Shown here one piece after another: positions 41,202 to 49,464 of a stretch of 64,000 bases of DNA (the stretch's first letter is position 1; each line of letters opens with the position of its first letter). The stretch comes from Sphingomonas sp. (GTDB taxonomy: Bacteria > Pseudomonadota > Alphaproteobacteria > Sphingomonadales > Sphingomonadaceae). The notes beneath the pieces were generated by a model, which did not search any database, was not told where the DNA came from, and saw nothing but the letters and a program-made list of their open reading frames with translations. The position numbers and the translations under genes are program-made. The stretch is from NCBI RefSeq assembly GCF_003248515.1, contig NZ_QFOB01000005.1, positions 124,001-188,000 of the forward strand, read 5' to 3'.

Positions 41202-41449
41202 CCGGCCGGGCCTGCACTCTCCAGGGCGGGAGTTTGGGCCTCAGATTGAGGCAATCACGTATATAGGTCCCTCTTGCGAGGGGCAGAATCGGCAGGTTTT
41301 CGGATATGCGCTGGAAGCCGGGGTGCGCACCCTGCGCCCAAGGCGGCTGTCCGATTGCCGGGCTGAAGATCGTGGCGCACGCCGAAGCGGCGTGGATCGG
41401 GTTCAGCCGTTTGCCGCGCGCGCCATCGTCTGGCGCACGCCCCGCATTG

Positions 41450-42031
41450 TCAGTCGATCGTGTCCGCGCGTTCGAATTCGAGGCGATCGCCGTCGATATG
41501 CAGCCCGCCCAGCTTCGAGAGAAGATTCTGGCCCAGCAGCGAGACACCCGGGCCGCCATTGACGACGGCTGCGGTAACGCCGCGCACGTCATGGCCCGCG
41601 ATGCGCACATGGCCGAGCTTCGTCCACGCCATGGGCCGGCTGCCGCCCGCCGTGGACATGCGGGCATTATAGCCGCCGGATGCCGGCATCGCGCCCACCG
41701 CGCGCGCATCGGCGGCGCTGAGAACGACCACACTGGCGCCAGTATCGACGAGGAAGCGCACGCGCTGCCCGTTGACCATGGCATGAACGTAGAAAAGGCC
41801 GTCGCTGGAACGCGCGATATGGCGGCTTCCGGCTTCCTCCGGCTCGATGATGAGCGCCTCGTTGGCGTCGTTCACCACGCCTACGTCGCGTGCCATGGCG
41901 GCCTGCATCGGGGCCTGCGCGCGCTCCGCCAGATCCGGTGTATGCGGATATACCGATGGGGCGACATTCGCATAATAGCCGCCGGCAAAGGCAGCGATGG
42001 CGATCGGAACGGAAAGCACCTGATACATCAT
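41450..42031 (-). CDS. Retropepsin-like aspartic protease (clan AA)
   Basis: A 193-residue protein with an N-terminal membrane/signal segment (residues 5-22) and a single retroviral-type aspartic protease domain. The catalytic motif is RFLVDTGASVVVLSAADA near residue 92, followed by the psi-loop partner GVSLLGQNLLSKL near residue 165. The family (TIGR02281-like) acts as a homodimer in the periplasm or membrane. The substrate is not known. A hairpin at 41378-41394 beyond the stop could act as its terminator. It reads toward the PEP-CTERM gene, so the two converge. Confidence 0.85.
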   Translation of the reverse strand: MMYQVLSVPIAIAAFAGGYYANVAPSVYPHTPDLAERAQAPMQAAMARDVGVVNDANEALIIEPEEAGSRHIARSSDGLFYVHAMVNGQRVRFLVDTGASVVVLSAADARAVGAMPASGGYNARMSTAGGSRPMAWTKLGHVRIAGHDVRGVTAAVVNGGPGVSLLGQNLLSKLGGLHIDGDRLEFERADTID

Positions 42032-42080
42032 GAGGCGGCTTATGCTGTGCCGCCTTCAAACATTCGGTATCCCGGCAAAG

Positions 42081-43088
42081 TTAACGGGGCTGTAACCCTG
42101 TTTCTTCCAACTCCTCCCATTCCGCCGACCGATAATAATCGAGATCGTCACGCAGCTTGCGGACGTGCCGCCATTGGCCGAGCCCGGTCGCGGCGAACAG
42201 GAGGCCGCCCAGCAGGAATTGCGCGGCGATGATGTAATAGGGCCAGCGGATCGTCGCGGCCGACGCGTAGAGCACGTAATAATGCTCGACAGGATGATAG
42301 CCGAGATAGCGATAGAGGCGGACGAGCGCGCCCGGCAGATCGGACCGGACGAGAATGCCGGTGCGGTGGCTGATCGTCGCGCCCTCGCTGATATCCGGCC
42401 GTTCCACGGGCAGGAATTCGACGAAGTAGCGAACATGCCCGTCGCCACCCTTCGGCGGGATGATCGGGGCGAACAGTGCCGTGCGATTGAAGAACAGGAT
42501 GCCGCGGTTGAAGGAGGCGATGCGCCCGTAGCGAACGGCGCCCTCGATCCGGGCGGAGCCTTCCTCGGGTTCCGGCGCGTTCAGCATCGATGGGGTGAAG
42601 CTTCGCGCAGGCTCCTTGCCGTTGGGCAGGGTGAAGGTCCAGAGCAGGGCGATCAGCGCGGCGATGCCCAAGGCAGCGCCGAAGCCCAGCAGGAAATGCA
42701 TGTAATCCTGGGCCGAAAAGAGCGCGAGCTGGGCTTCACGCTCCCATTCCTCGTCGTCCAGATCTTCGTCGGTTGCGTTGGATGCGCGTTCATTCCCGCC
42801 GGCTTCATCGCGCGAAACATGGCGGCGGCGTAGGATCAGCAGGGCCGGCCAGGAAAGGGCCATCGTCAGCAGGCAGAAATTGAAGGTCGGAAGGTCCTGG
42901 CCGAGGCGATCGAACTGCCATTCGGCGAGCCGCGCGAAGAATCCGCGATAGGCGGCCGCTTCCCACGCGAAATACAGGACGACGACGAGCACCCACAGCC
43001 AAAGAATTACAAGCCGGAACGATATCCGGCGGCGCCGTGCGGGAGGGGTGCGGGTCGCTGGAGCCGGAAAATTCGCGATGGATGTCAC
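42081..43088 (-). CDS. Hypothetical integral membrane protein
   Basis: A 335-residue protein I do not recognise. It has about four transmembrane helices: residues 24-45 (LVILWLWVLVVVLYFAWEAAAY), 70-88, 130-155 and 292-315. An acidic segment (NATDEDLDDEEWEREAQ) lies between helices 2 and 3. The large loop between helices 3 and 4 (residues 160-285) is predicted to be periplasmic, with the pattern TISHRTGILVRSDLPGALVRLYRYLGYHP. It is followed after 49 bp by the aspartic protease gene, so the two are probably cotranscribed. No function can be assigned. Confidence 0.75.
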   Translation of the reverse strand: MTSIANFPAPATRTPPARRRRISFRLVILWLWVLVVVLYFAWEAAAYRGFFARLAEWQFDRLGQDLPTFNFCLLTMALSWPALLILRRRHVSRDEAGGNERASNATDEDLDDEEWEREAQLALFSAQDYMHFLLGFGAALGIAALIALLWTFTLPNGKEPARSFTPSMLNAPEPEEGSARIEGAVRYGRIASFNRGILFFNRTALFAPIIPPKGGDGHVRYFVEFLPVERPDISEGATISHRTGILVRSDLPGALVRLYRYLGYHPVEHYYVLYASAATIRWPYYIIAAQFLLGGLLFAATGLGQWRHVRKLRDDLDYYRSAEWEELEETGLQPR

Positions 43089-43340
43089 CGGGCAGTTCCC
43101 GCCCGTGCCTCAGAGGCGGGGATCCATCCGGATGCGTCTTCGCGGAAACGGCCCATATTCACTCCCCCGCGACAGACGGACGATCGTTCCCCATGATCGT
43201 CCCGGATCGCGCACCCGACAGGCGCCGTTCCAATAGATCATTCTGCAACGATGTGTTGTAAGAAATGGTTACCTCGCCAGACTATGGAATTTACGGGAAA
43301 TCATCACCAAGCAATGTTGGATTCCCGTCCTCCGTTGCGC

Positions 43341-43377
43341 CGGGCCGCCCGTCTTTCGCGATGAATGCGGCGGCCCG
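43341..43377 (-). terminator. Hairpin after leuA
   Basis: Perfect nine-bp arms (43341-43349 with 43369-43377) with a 19-base loop lie just beyond the leuA stop on the minus strand. No T tract follows, so this is a possible factor-dependent terminator or a stability hairpin. The rest of 43089-43388 shows no gene; its AT-richer part near 43250-43310 may hold the promoter of the membrane-protein gene. Confidence 0.35.
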
Positions 43378-43388
43378 GAGCAGTCGGT

Positions 43389-45059
43389 TCAGCTTTGGGC
43401 GGACGCCGCCGCACTCAGCAAGGCCCGGACGGACGCGGTTGCCACGTCGGCATCGACGCCCACGCCGAAGACGGTGCCGCCGGCAGGCGTGCGTACCTCC
43501 ACATAGGCCGCGGCCTGCACATTGCCGCCCGCGCCGATCGCGTGCTCCGAATAGTCGACGATATCGAGATCCAGCGAGAAGCCCTCACGCAACGCCGCCA
43601 GCACGCCGGACAAAAGGCCGTTGCCGCGCCCACTGATCGATTTTTCCTCACCCTGATGCCGTACCCGGCCGACGAAGATGCGATCGCGGCCAGCATGCTG
43701 CTCCTCATAGGAGACAAGCTCGTAGGGCTGCGGGCCCACGAGGCGATAATGCGATTCGAACGCTCCCCAGATATCGCCGGCATCCAGTTCACTGCTCGTC
43801 CTGTCGGCCAGGGCCTGGACGACGCGGCTGAAATCGGCCTGCAGGCGCTTGGGCAGCTTCAGGCCCTTGTCCTGTTCGATCACCCAGGCGACGCCACCCT
43901 TGCCCGATTGCGAATTGACGCGGATCACCGCCTCGTAGCTGCGCCCCAGATCGGCGGGATCGATCGGCAGATAGGGGACGTTCCACAGCCCGTCATTGCG
44001 CTTTTCCTGCGCGGCGAAGCCCTTCTTGATCGCGTCCTGATGGCTGCCCGAGAAGGCGGTGAACACCAGATCGCCCGCATAGGGCGTGCGCGGGTGAACC
44101 GGAATGTTGGTGCAATAGTTCACGGTGTTCACGATCTCGTCGATGTCCGAGAGATCGAGACCGGGGTGAACGCCCTGCGTGTACATGTTGAGCGCAACCG
44201 TCACGAGATCGCAATTGCCCGTCCGCTCGCCATTGCCGAGCAGACAGCCCTCGACGCGGTCGGCACCCGCCATCAGCCCCAGTTCGGCCGCCGCGACGCC
44301 GGTGCCGCGATCATTATGCGTGTGGAGTGAGATGACGACGCTGTCGCGGTTCGGCACGTTGCGGCAGAACCACTCGATCTGATCGGCATAGATGTTGGGC
44401 GTTGCAGCTTCCACCGTGGCGGGCAGGTTCAGGATCAGCGGATTTTCAGGCGTCGGGCGCAGCACGTCCATCACGGCTGCGCAGACTTCGACGCTGAAAT
44501 CCAGCTCGGCGGTGGAGAAGGTCTCCGGGCTATATTCGAAATGCCATTCCGTATTCGGCTGCTTCGCGGCCTCGTCGCGCAGGATCTTCGCGCCATTGAC
44601 GGCGATGTCGCGAATCTGGCCACGCGACATGTCGAACACGATCTGTCGCCATGCCGGCGATACGGCATTGTAGAGGTGCACGATCGCGGCGCGCGCGCCC
44701 TGAAGGCTCTCGAAGCTCTTTTCGATCAGGTCGCGGCGCGATTGCGTGAGCACCTGGATGGTCACGTCGTCAGGGATCGCGCCCTTGCGGATCAGGCCGG
44801 AGATGAAATCAAATTCGGTGGCTCCGGCAGAGGGGAAGCCGACCTCGATCTCCTTCACGCCCACCTTCACGAGCAGTTCGAAGAAGCGGCTCTTCTTCTC
44901 CTCGTTCATCGGATCGATCAGCGCCTGATTGCCGTCGCGCATGTCGGTGGAAAGCCAGCGCGGCGCCCTGGTGATGGTCCGGGAGGGCCATTGGCGATCG
45001 GGCAGGTCGATCTGGGGGAAGGGGCGATACTTGGTCGAAGGGTCACTCAGCAAAGGCAT
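43389..45059 (-). CDS. leuA: 2-isopropylmalate synthase
   Basis: A 556-residue enzyme that condenses acetyl-CoA with 2-ketoisovalerate, the first committed step of leucine synthesis. The N-terminal HMGL-like TIM barrel has the DMRDGNQALIDPM motif near residue 38 and the metal-binding HTHNDRGTG near residue 245. The regulatory LeuA C-terminal domain covers about residues 430-556. It is the long (LeuA2, Corynebacterium-like) form. The start at 45059 follows from RBS position and the MPLLSDPSTKYRPF opening. It is preceded by a Leu-rich leader peptide gene and a candidate attenuator, so leucine supply probably controls it. Confidence 0.95.
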   Translation of the reverse strand: MPLLSDPSTKYRPFPQIDLPDRQWPSRTITRAPRWLSTDMRDGNQALIDPMNEEKKSRFFELLVKVGVKEIEVGFPSAGATEFDFISGLIRKGAIPDDVTIQVLTQSRRDLIEKSFESLQGARAAIVHLYNAVSPAWRQIVFDMSRGQIRDIAVNGAKILRDEAAKQPNTEWHFEYSPETFSTAELDFSVEVCAAVMDVLRPTPENPLILNLPATVEAATPNIYADQIEWFCRNVPNRDSVVISLHTHNDRGTGVAAAELGLMAGADRVEGCLLGNGERTGNCDLVTVALNMYTQGVHPGLDLSDIDEIVNTVNYCTNIPVHPRTPYAGDLVFTAFSGSHQDAIKKGFAAQEKRNDGLWNVPYLPIDPADLGRSYEAVIRVNSQSGKGGVAWVIEQDKGLKLPKRLQADFSRVVQALADRTSSELDAGDIWGAFESHYRLVGPQPYELVSYEEQHAGRDRIFVGRVRHQGEEKSISGRGNGLLSGVLAALREGFSLDLDIVDYSEHAIGAGGNVQAAAYVEVRTPAGGTVFGVGVDADVATASVRALLSAAASAQS

Positions 45060-45123
45060 TGATGGTCTCGACGTCAAACGGGCGTGATGGCGCATGGACT
45101 CCGCATCCGGCGCGGCGATGATC

Positions 45124-45184
45124 CCCTTAGGCGGTCGAAGGCGGCGCGATGGCCTGCCCAGCGATAGACGCGCCTAAGGGCGCG
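45124..45184 (-). promoter_or_regulatory. Candidate leuA transcription attenuator
   Basis: Two competing structures share the same bases. A short hairpin CGCGCC-CTTA-GGCGCG (45169-45184) contains the stop codon of the leader peptide. A longer helix pairs CCCTTAGGCG (minus strand, 45180-45171) with CGCCTAAGGG (45133-45124) ten bp perfectly. They cannot form together, as required for ribosome-stall attenuation. No U tract follows, so the terminating structure may be factor-dependent. Confidence 0.65.
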
Positions 45185-45224
45185 TAAGTCGAAGCGTAAG
45201 CAGGAGGGCGCGGGCAGCCATCAT
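45174..45224 (-). CDS. leuL: leuA leader peptide
   Basis: A 16-residue peptide, MMAARALLLTLRLTRP, with five leucines among ten consecutive residues (CTC CTG CTT ... CTT ... CTT). It is 114 bp upstream of leuA, and its TAG stop lies in the first arm of the candidate attenuator, the arrangement of Leu leader peptides. Starved ribosomes would stall on the Leu codons and alter the downstream RNA folding. The start is ATG at 45224 or 45221; the ribosome site is poor (CCGATAT). It is too short for routine gene callers. Confidence 0.72.
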   Translation of the reverse strand: MMAARALLLTLRLTRP

Positions 45225-45447
45225 ATCGGATCGGGCGCATAATGCGCTTGGGGGGCGCCGTCCAGCCCCGACGCAAGGGATGGAGGCGGGAAGCGTGGCC
45301 GCCCGGCGGACGTTCCGTTACCGCCTTGGTCGCCCGCGATGATATTTTCGTCGCTTCGGACGGGCAATGGCGCACCGCGTCGCATAGCTTCGACTCGCTA
45401 GGGGGCGAAGGTCGCGCTATTGTGCGTTGCCGAAGGGGGCTGGGCGA

Positions 45448-46134
45448 ATGGTTTTCACGATGGCGAACCTGTTGTTCGGTTCGGCGCTGTTGCTGGCGCT
45501 GACGTCCATCCCGCGCACCACCCTCTATCTGCGTGGGGCGCTTGCCGTGGTGGGCGCCGCCGGGCTCGCTTACGTGATCCTGCACGGGCGCGGTTTCGGC
45601 GCCGCGATGGTATGCGGCGCGCTGATGACGATCAGCGCGGCCAAGACGCTCTTCTCGATCAACTGGGGCAGCAAGGTGCGGCTTTCGGCCGAGGAGGTGG
45701 CGATGGTGGAACGCTGCTTTTCTTCCATCCCGCGGACGACCGTGCGCCATCTGCTGGATCAGGGGCTGTGGATGTCCGGAAAGGCCGGGGAATCCCTGCT
45801 GCAGGAAGGCGCGCCGGCGACTCATCTTTTCTATCTGAGCGAGGGCGAGGTTTCGGTCTCCTCGGGCGGGCGTGAACTGGCGACGAGCGGGCCGGGCCAT
45901 TTCTTCGGTGAGATCACCGTGCTGGCCGGTGGACCCGCCACGGCGAGCGTCTCGCTCAAGACGCCTGCGCGCTTCTGGTGCGCCACGGCGGATTCGCTTC
46001 ATTCCTTCCTGGCGCTCTATCCCGATTATCGGGCGATCCTGGAGGCGGCCTTCGCGGGCGACCTGCGCGACAAGCTGAGGCTGGCGAATCAGCGCATGGT
46101 ATCGATGGAAGCGGCGCTGCACGCAGCGGTGTGA
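45448..46134 (+). CDS. Membrane protein with cyclic nucleotide-binding domain
   Basis: A 228-residue protein. The N-terminal 65 residues hold two to three hydrophobic helices (LLFGSALLLALTSIP, AVVGAAGLAYVIL, AMVCGALMTISAAK). A CRP-type cNMP-binding domain follows (residues 90-220): WMSGKAGESLLQEGAPATHLFYLSEGEVSV and the phosphate-binding-cassette-like GPGHFFGEITVLAGGPATASVS. No DNA-binding helix-turn-helix is present. The layout resembles Popeye-domain proteins. The ligand may be cAMP, but the arginine usual in the cassette (GEx..R) is replaced. The start at 45448 is downstream of a GGGGG stretch. Confidence 0.8.
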   Translation: MVFTMANLLFGSALLLALTSIPRTTLYLRGALAVVGAAGLAYVILHGRGFGAAMVCGALMTISAAKTLFSINWGSKVRLSAEEVAMVERCFSSIPRTTVRHLLDQGLWMSGKAGESLLQEGAPATHLFYLSEGEVSVSSGGRELATSGPGHFFGEITVLAGGPATASVSLKTPARFWCATADSLHSFLALYPDYRAILEAAFAGDLRDKLRLANQRMVSMEAALHAAV

Positions 46135-46184
46135 GCCAGGGGCGATCGGGCCTCCTGAGTGTCGCCCTGGTTGCCGCAAGGACG

Positions 46185-46466
46185 CTATCGTCCCTCTATC
46201 AGGCTGCGGGGCACGAAATCGAAGGCCTCGGCCGGAAGCCAGCCCATCACATAATTGAGATAGAACAGCCCGAACAGCACGGCGGCGACGATCGTCGTCC
46301 AGAAACTCGTGCGGCCGAAGCTGAAGCTGGGGGGCGCGCCATGCATCTCGCCGGGGATCGTCGGCGCCGGCGGGGCATCCTTGCGCTGGAGGCGGAAGGG
46401 CAGAACGAAGAAGAAGCTCAGCGCCCAGAACAGCGAATAGATGGCGATGATCGAGCTGAAACGCAT
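46185..46466 (-). CDS. DUF1467 family membrane protein
   Basis: A 93-residue protein with two transmembrane helices (residues 4-22, SSIIAIYSLFWALSFFFVL; and 57-74, WTTIVAAVLFGLFYLNYV) separated by a Pro-rich loop. The YSLFWALSFFFVLPFRL and AAVLFGLFYLNYVMGW patterns match DUF1467. Function is unknown. The gene is downstream of gltA on the same strand, separated by a cluster of hairpin repeats. It converges with the cyclic-nucleotide-binding protein gene. Confidence 0.85.
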   Translation of the reverse strand: MRFSSIIAIYSLFWALSFFFVLPFRLQRKDAPPAPTIPGEMHGAPPSFSFGRTSFWTTIVAAVLFGLFYLNYVMGWLPAEAFDFVPRSLIEGR

Positions 46467-46526
46467 GGGGCGGAATCCACGAAGCCGATGGCCGCCGGAA
46501 CCGGATGGAAGCGAGACCCGCTCCCC

Positions 46527-46620
46527 GTCACCCCGGAGAGGATCCGGGGCCTACCGGGCGGCGATCCCGATCGCTCGGGAATGCCGCACCGGGGATGCCG
46601 GAACAAGTCCGGCATGACGG
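46527..46620. repeat. Cluster of dispersed hairpin repeats
   Basis: Three short palindromic units follow one another between gltA and the DUF1467 gene: CCCCGGAGAGGATCCGGGG (46530-46548), TCCCGATCGCTCGGGA (46565-46580), and ATGCCGGAACAAGTCCGGCAT (46595-46615). The last is the common sphingomonad element read GTCATGCCGGACTTGTTCCGG on the other strand. They may act as transcript stops. Confidence 0.7.
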
Positions 46621-46641
46621 GAGATCGTCGGGTCCTTGGGA

Positions 46642-47925
46642 TCAGCGGGCGTCGAGCGGAACGTAATCGCGCTGCGTGGCGCCCGTGTAGAGCTGCCGCG
46701 GGCGGCCGATCTTCTGATCGGGATCGGTGATCATCTCGCTCCACTGCGCGATCCAGCCGGCGGTACGCGCCAGCGCGAACAGAACCGTGAACATCGAGGT
46801 GGGGAAGCCGATCGCCGAAAGGATCACACCCGAATAGAAGTCCACGTTCGGGTAGAGCTTCTTGTCGATGAAGTAGGAATCGTGGAGCGCGATCTGCTCC
46901 AGCTCGCGTGCCGTATCCAGAACAGGATCGGAAATGCCCAGCTTGTCGAGCACTTCGGTCGCCGCCTTGGAGAGCACCTTCGCGCGTGGATCGAAATTCT
47001 TGTACACGCGATGGCCGAAGCCCATTAGTCGGAACGGATCGTCCTTGTTCTTGGCGCGGGCGATATATTCCGGAATGCGATCCGGCGTGCCGATCTCGCG
47101 CAGCATGTTGAGCGCGGCCTCGTTCGCGCCGCCATGCGCCGGACCCCACAGGGTGGCGATGCCGGCGGCGATGCAGGCGAACGGGTTCGCGCCCGAGGAT
47201 CCGGCGAGACGGACCGTGGAGGTCGATGCGTTCTGCTCATGATCGGCATGGAGGATGAAGATCTTGTCCATCGCATCTTCGATGACCGGATCGATCACAT
47301 ATTCCTCGGCCGGCACACCGAACGTCATGCGCAGGAAATTGCCCGCGTAGCTCAGCTTGTTGTCCGGATAGAGGAAGGGCTGGCCGACCGAATATTTGTA
47401 GGCCATCGCCGCCAGCGTCGGGATCTTCGCGATCAGCCGGTGGCTGGCGATCTTGCGCTGTTCGGGATCGGCGATGTCCGTCGAATCGTGATAGAAAGCG
47501 GAGAGCGCGCCCACGACGCCGCACATGATCGCCATCGGATGCGCATCGCGACGGAAACCGCGGAAGAAGGTCGCGATCTGCTCGTGCACCATCGTGTGGC
47601 GGTTGATCGTGTAGGTGAAGTTGGTCAGCTCGTCCTTCGTCGGCAGCTCGCCGTTCAGGAGGAGGTAGGAAACCTCCATGAAGCTCGACTTTTCGGCCAG
47701 CTGATCGATCGGATAGCCACGGTGCAGCAGGATGCCGGCATCGCCATCGATATAGGTGATCTTCGATTCGCAGCTCGCGGTGGAAGTGAAGCCGGGATCG
47801 TAGGTGAAGGCGCCTGTATCGGCATAGAATTTGCGGATATCGACGACATCGGGCCCCGTACTGCCCGAGCGTACCGGATAATCGAAGCTCTTGCCTCCAA
47901 GGCCGATCGTGCTCGTGTCGCCCAT
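46642..47925 (-). CDS. gltA: Citrate synthase
   Basis: A 427-residue type I (hexameric) citrate synthase that condenses oxaloacetate with acetyl-CoA at the entry of the TCA cycle. The N-terminal domain carries GFTSTASCESKITYIDGDAGILLHRGYPIDQLAEKS. The catalytic histidines and aspartate are in GPAHGGANEA near residue 260, HNEQNAST-type DHEQNASTSTVRLAGSSG near residue 230, and GFGHRVYKNFDPRAKVL near residue 300. The start at 47925 has GGAG nine bases upstream; an earlier TTG would add six residues. It follows gltX closely (20 bp). Confidence 0.96.
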   Translation of the reverse strand: MGDTSTIGLGGKSFDYPVRSGSTGPDVVDIRKFYADTGAFTYDPGFTSTASCESKITYIDGDAGILLHRGYPIDQLAEKSSFMEVSYLLLNGELPTKDELTNFTYTINRHTMVHEQIATFFRGFRRDAHPMAIMCGVVGALSAFYHDSTDIADPEQRKIASHRLIAKIPTLAAMAYKYSVGQPFLYPDNKLSYAGNFLRMTFGVPAEEYVIDPVIEDAMDKIFILHADHEQNASTSTVRLAGSSGANPFACIAAGIATLWGPAHGGANEAALNMLREIGTPDRIPEYIARAKNKDDPFRLMGFGHRVYKNFDPRAKVLSKAATEVLDKLGISDPVLDTARELEQIALHDSYFIDKKLYPNVDFYSGVILSAIGFPTSMFTVLFALARTAGWIAQWSEMITDPDQKIGRPRQLYTGATQRDYVPLDAR

Positions 47926-47945
47926 GCCGATATTCTCCTTCAAAT

Positions 47946-49370
47946 CTATGCCGGCCGATCGATCTGGTCGCCCAGACGGGCCAGACTTTCCTCGCGCCCG
48001 ATGAGGACGAGGACATCAAAGATCCCCGGCGAAGTCGTCCGGCCGGTCAAGGCTGCACGCAGCGGCTGCGCGAGCTTGCCGAGGCCAAGTCCTTCCTCTT
48101 CCGCGACCTGACGGACGGCGGCTTCGAGCATCGCGATGCTCCAGTCGTCAACCGCCGCGAGCGCATCCCGGGCACGCGCCAGCAGACGACGCGCGTCGCC
48201 ATCTAGCAGCTTGCCGGCGGCTTCGTCCACGTCCAGCGGGCGAGTGCGGAAAAGGAATTGTGCGCTCTCTGTCAAATCATTGAGATTCTTGGCTCTTGGC
48301 TTCAGCGAAGCCATGGCGCGGTGCAGCAGATCGCGCTTTTCCGAGTCGTTCTTTAGGCCCATTCGGGCCGCCACGAGATCGGCCAGGCGCGCATCATCCG
48401 CCTCGCGCAGATAATGGCCGTTGAGGTTCTCGAGCTTCTTCAGATCGAAGCGCGAAGCGCTGCGGCCGACTCCGGCCAGATCGAACAGTTCGACGGCGCG
48501 ATCACGCGCGATGATCTCCTCGTCGCCATGGCCCCAGCCCAGGCGCAGCAGATAGTTGTTCACCGCCTCCGGCAGCAGGCCCAGTTCGTCACGATAGGCA
48601 TCCACGCCCAGCGCACCGTGCCGCTTGGAAAGCTTGGCGCCGTCCGCGCCGTGGATCAGCGGGATATGCGCGTAGGTCGGCTCCGCCCAGTTCATCGCGC
48701 GGATGATGCCGAGCTGGCGGAAGGCATTGTTGAGATGATCGTCGCCCCGGATGATGTGGGTGACGCCCATGTCGTGATCGTCGACGACGACGGCCAGCAT
48801 ATAGGTCGGCGTGCCGTCCGAACGGAGCAGGATCATGTCGTCCAGCACGTCGTTCGCGACGGTGACGCTGCCCTGCACCTTGTCGTGGATGGTCGTCTCG
48901 CCACCGCGATCCGCCTTGATCCGGACCACGAAGGGCTGGTCGATCGGCCCATCGGTACGATCGCGCCACGGGCTGTCCACCTTGAAGGGGCGCTTGGCGG
49001 CCTGCGCGGCCTCGCGCTGGGCGGTCAACTCCTCCTGCGTCATCCAGCAGCGATAGGCGCTGCCGCCGTCCAGCATCGCCTGCGCGACCTCGGCGTGGCG
49101 CGCCATGCGGGCGAATTGATAGACTTCCTGGCCGTCCCAATCGAGCTGGAGCCAGCGCATCCCGTCAAGGATCGCCTCGATCGCGGGCTCGGTGGAGCGG
49201 GCGCGGTCGGTATCCTCGATCCGCAGCAGGAACTTGCCGCCATGGTGGCGGGCGAACAACCAGTTGAAGAGCGCGGTGCGCGCTCCGCCGATATGGAGAT
49301 AGCCGGTCGGCGAGGGGGCGAAGCGGGTTACGACCGCCGTGCCCGTCGCTTCGGGTGCGCTTGCGCTCAA
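47946..49370 (-). CDS. gltX: Glutamyl-tRNA synthetase
   Basis: A 474-residue class I aminoacyl-tRNA synthetase charging tRNA-Glu (and probably tRNA-Gln, since gatCA is in this window and supplies the amidotransferase). The HIGH motif is SPTGYLHIGGARTALFNWL near residue 20, and the KMSKS motif is GAKLSKRHGALGVDAYRDEL near residue 250. The C-terminal anticodon-binding helical domain spans about residues 330-474. It lies 20 bp upstream of gltA and starts divergently from comEC. Confidence 0.96.
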   Translation of the reverse strand: MSASAPEATGTAVVTRFAPSPTGYLHIGGARTALFNWLFARHHGGKFLLRIEDTDRARSTEPAIEAILDGMRWLQLDWDGQEVYQFARMARHAEVAQAMLDGGSAYRCWMTQEELTAQREAAQAAKRPFKVDSPWRDRTDGPIDQPFVVRIKADRGGETTIHDKVQGSVTVANDVLDDMILLRSDGTPTYMLAVVVDDHDMGVTHIIRGDDHLNNAFRQLGIIRAMNWAEPTYAHIPLIHGADGAKLSKRHGALGVDAYRDELGLLPEAVNNYLLRLGWGHGDEEIIARDRAVELFDLAGVGRSASRFDLKKLENLNGHYLREADDARLADLVAARMGLKNDSEKRDLLHRAMASLKPRAKNLNDLTESAQFLFRTRPLDVDEAAGKLLDGDARRLLARARDALAAVDDWSIAMLEAAVRQVAEEEGLGLGKLAQPLRAALTGRTTSPGIFDVLVLIGREESLARLGDQIDRPA

Positions 49371-49464
49371 CGAATGCCTCTTACAAGCTGGACCCGGTCT
49401 GCGGGTCTAGGGGTGGGGCCCCCTAGCATGACGCTCCCCGGGGGCAAATGGGGCGGAGGGGGAA

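Noticed and set aside
41378..41394. Hairpin after the aspartic protease gene as a definite terminator
   Set aside because: Stem CACGCCG/CGGCGTG is perfect but lacks a T tract, so I only mention it in the gene entry.
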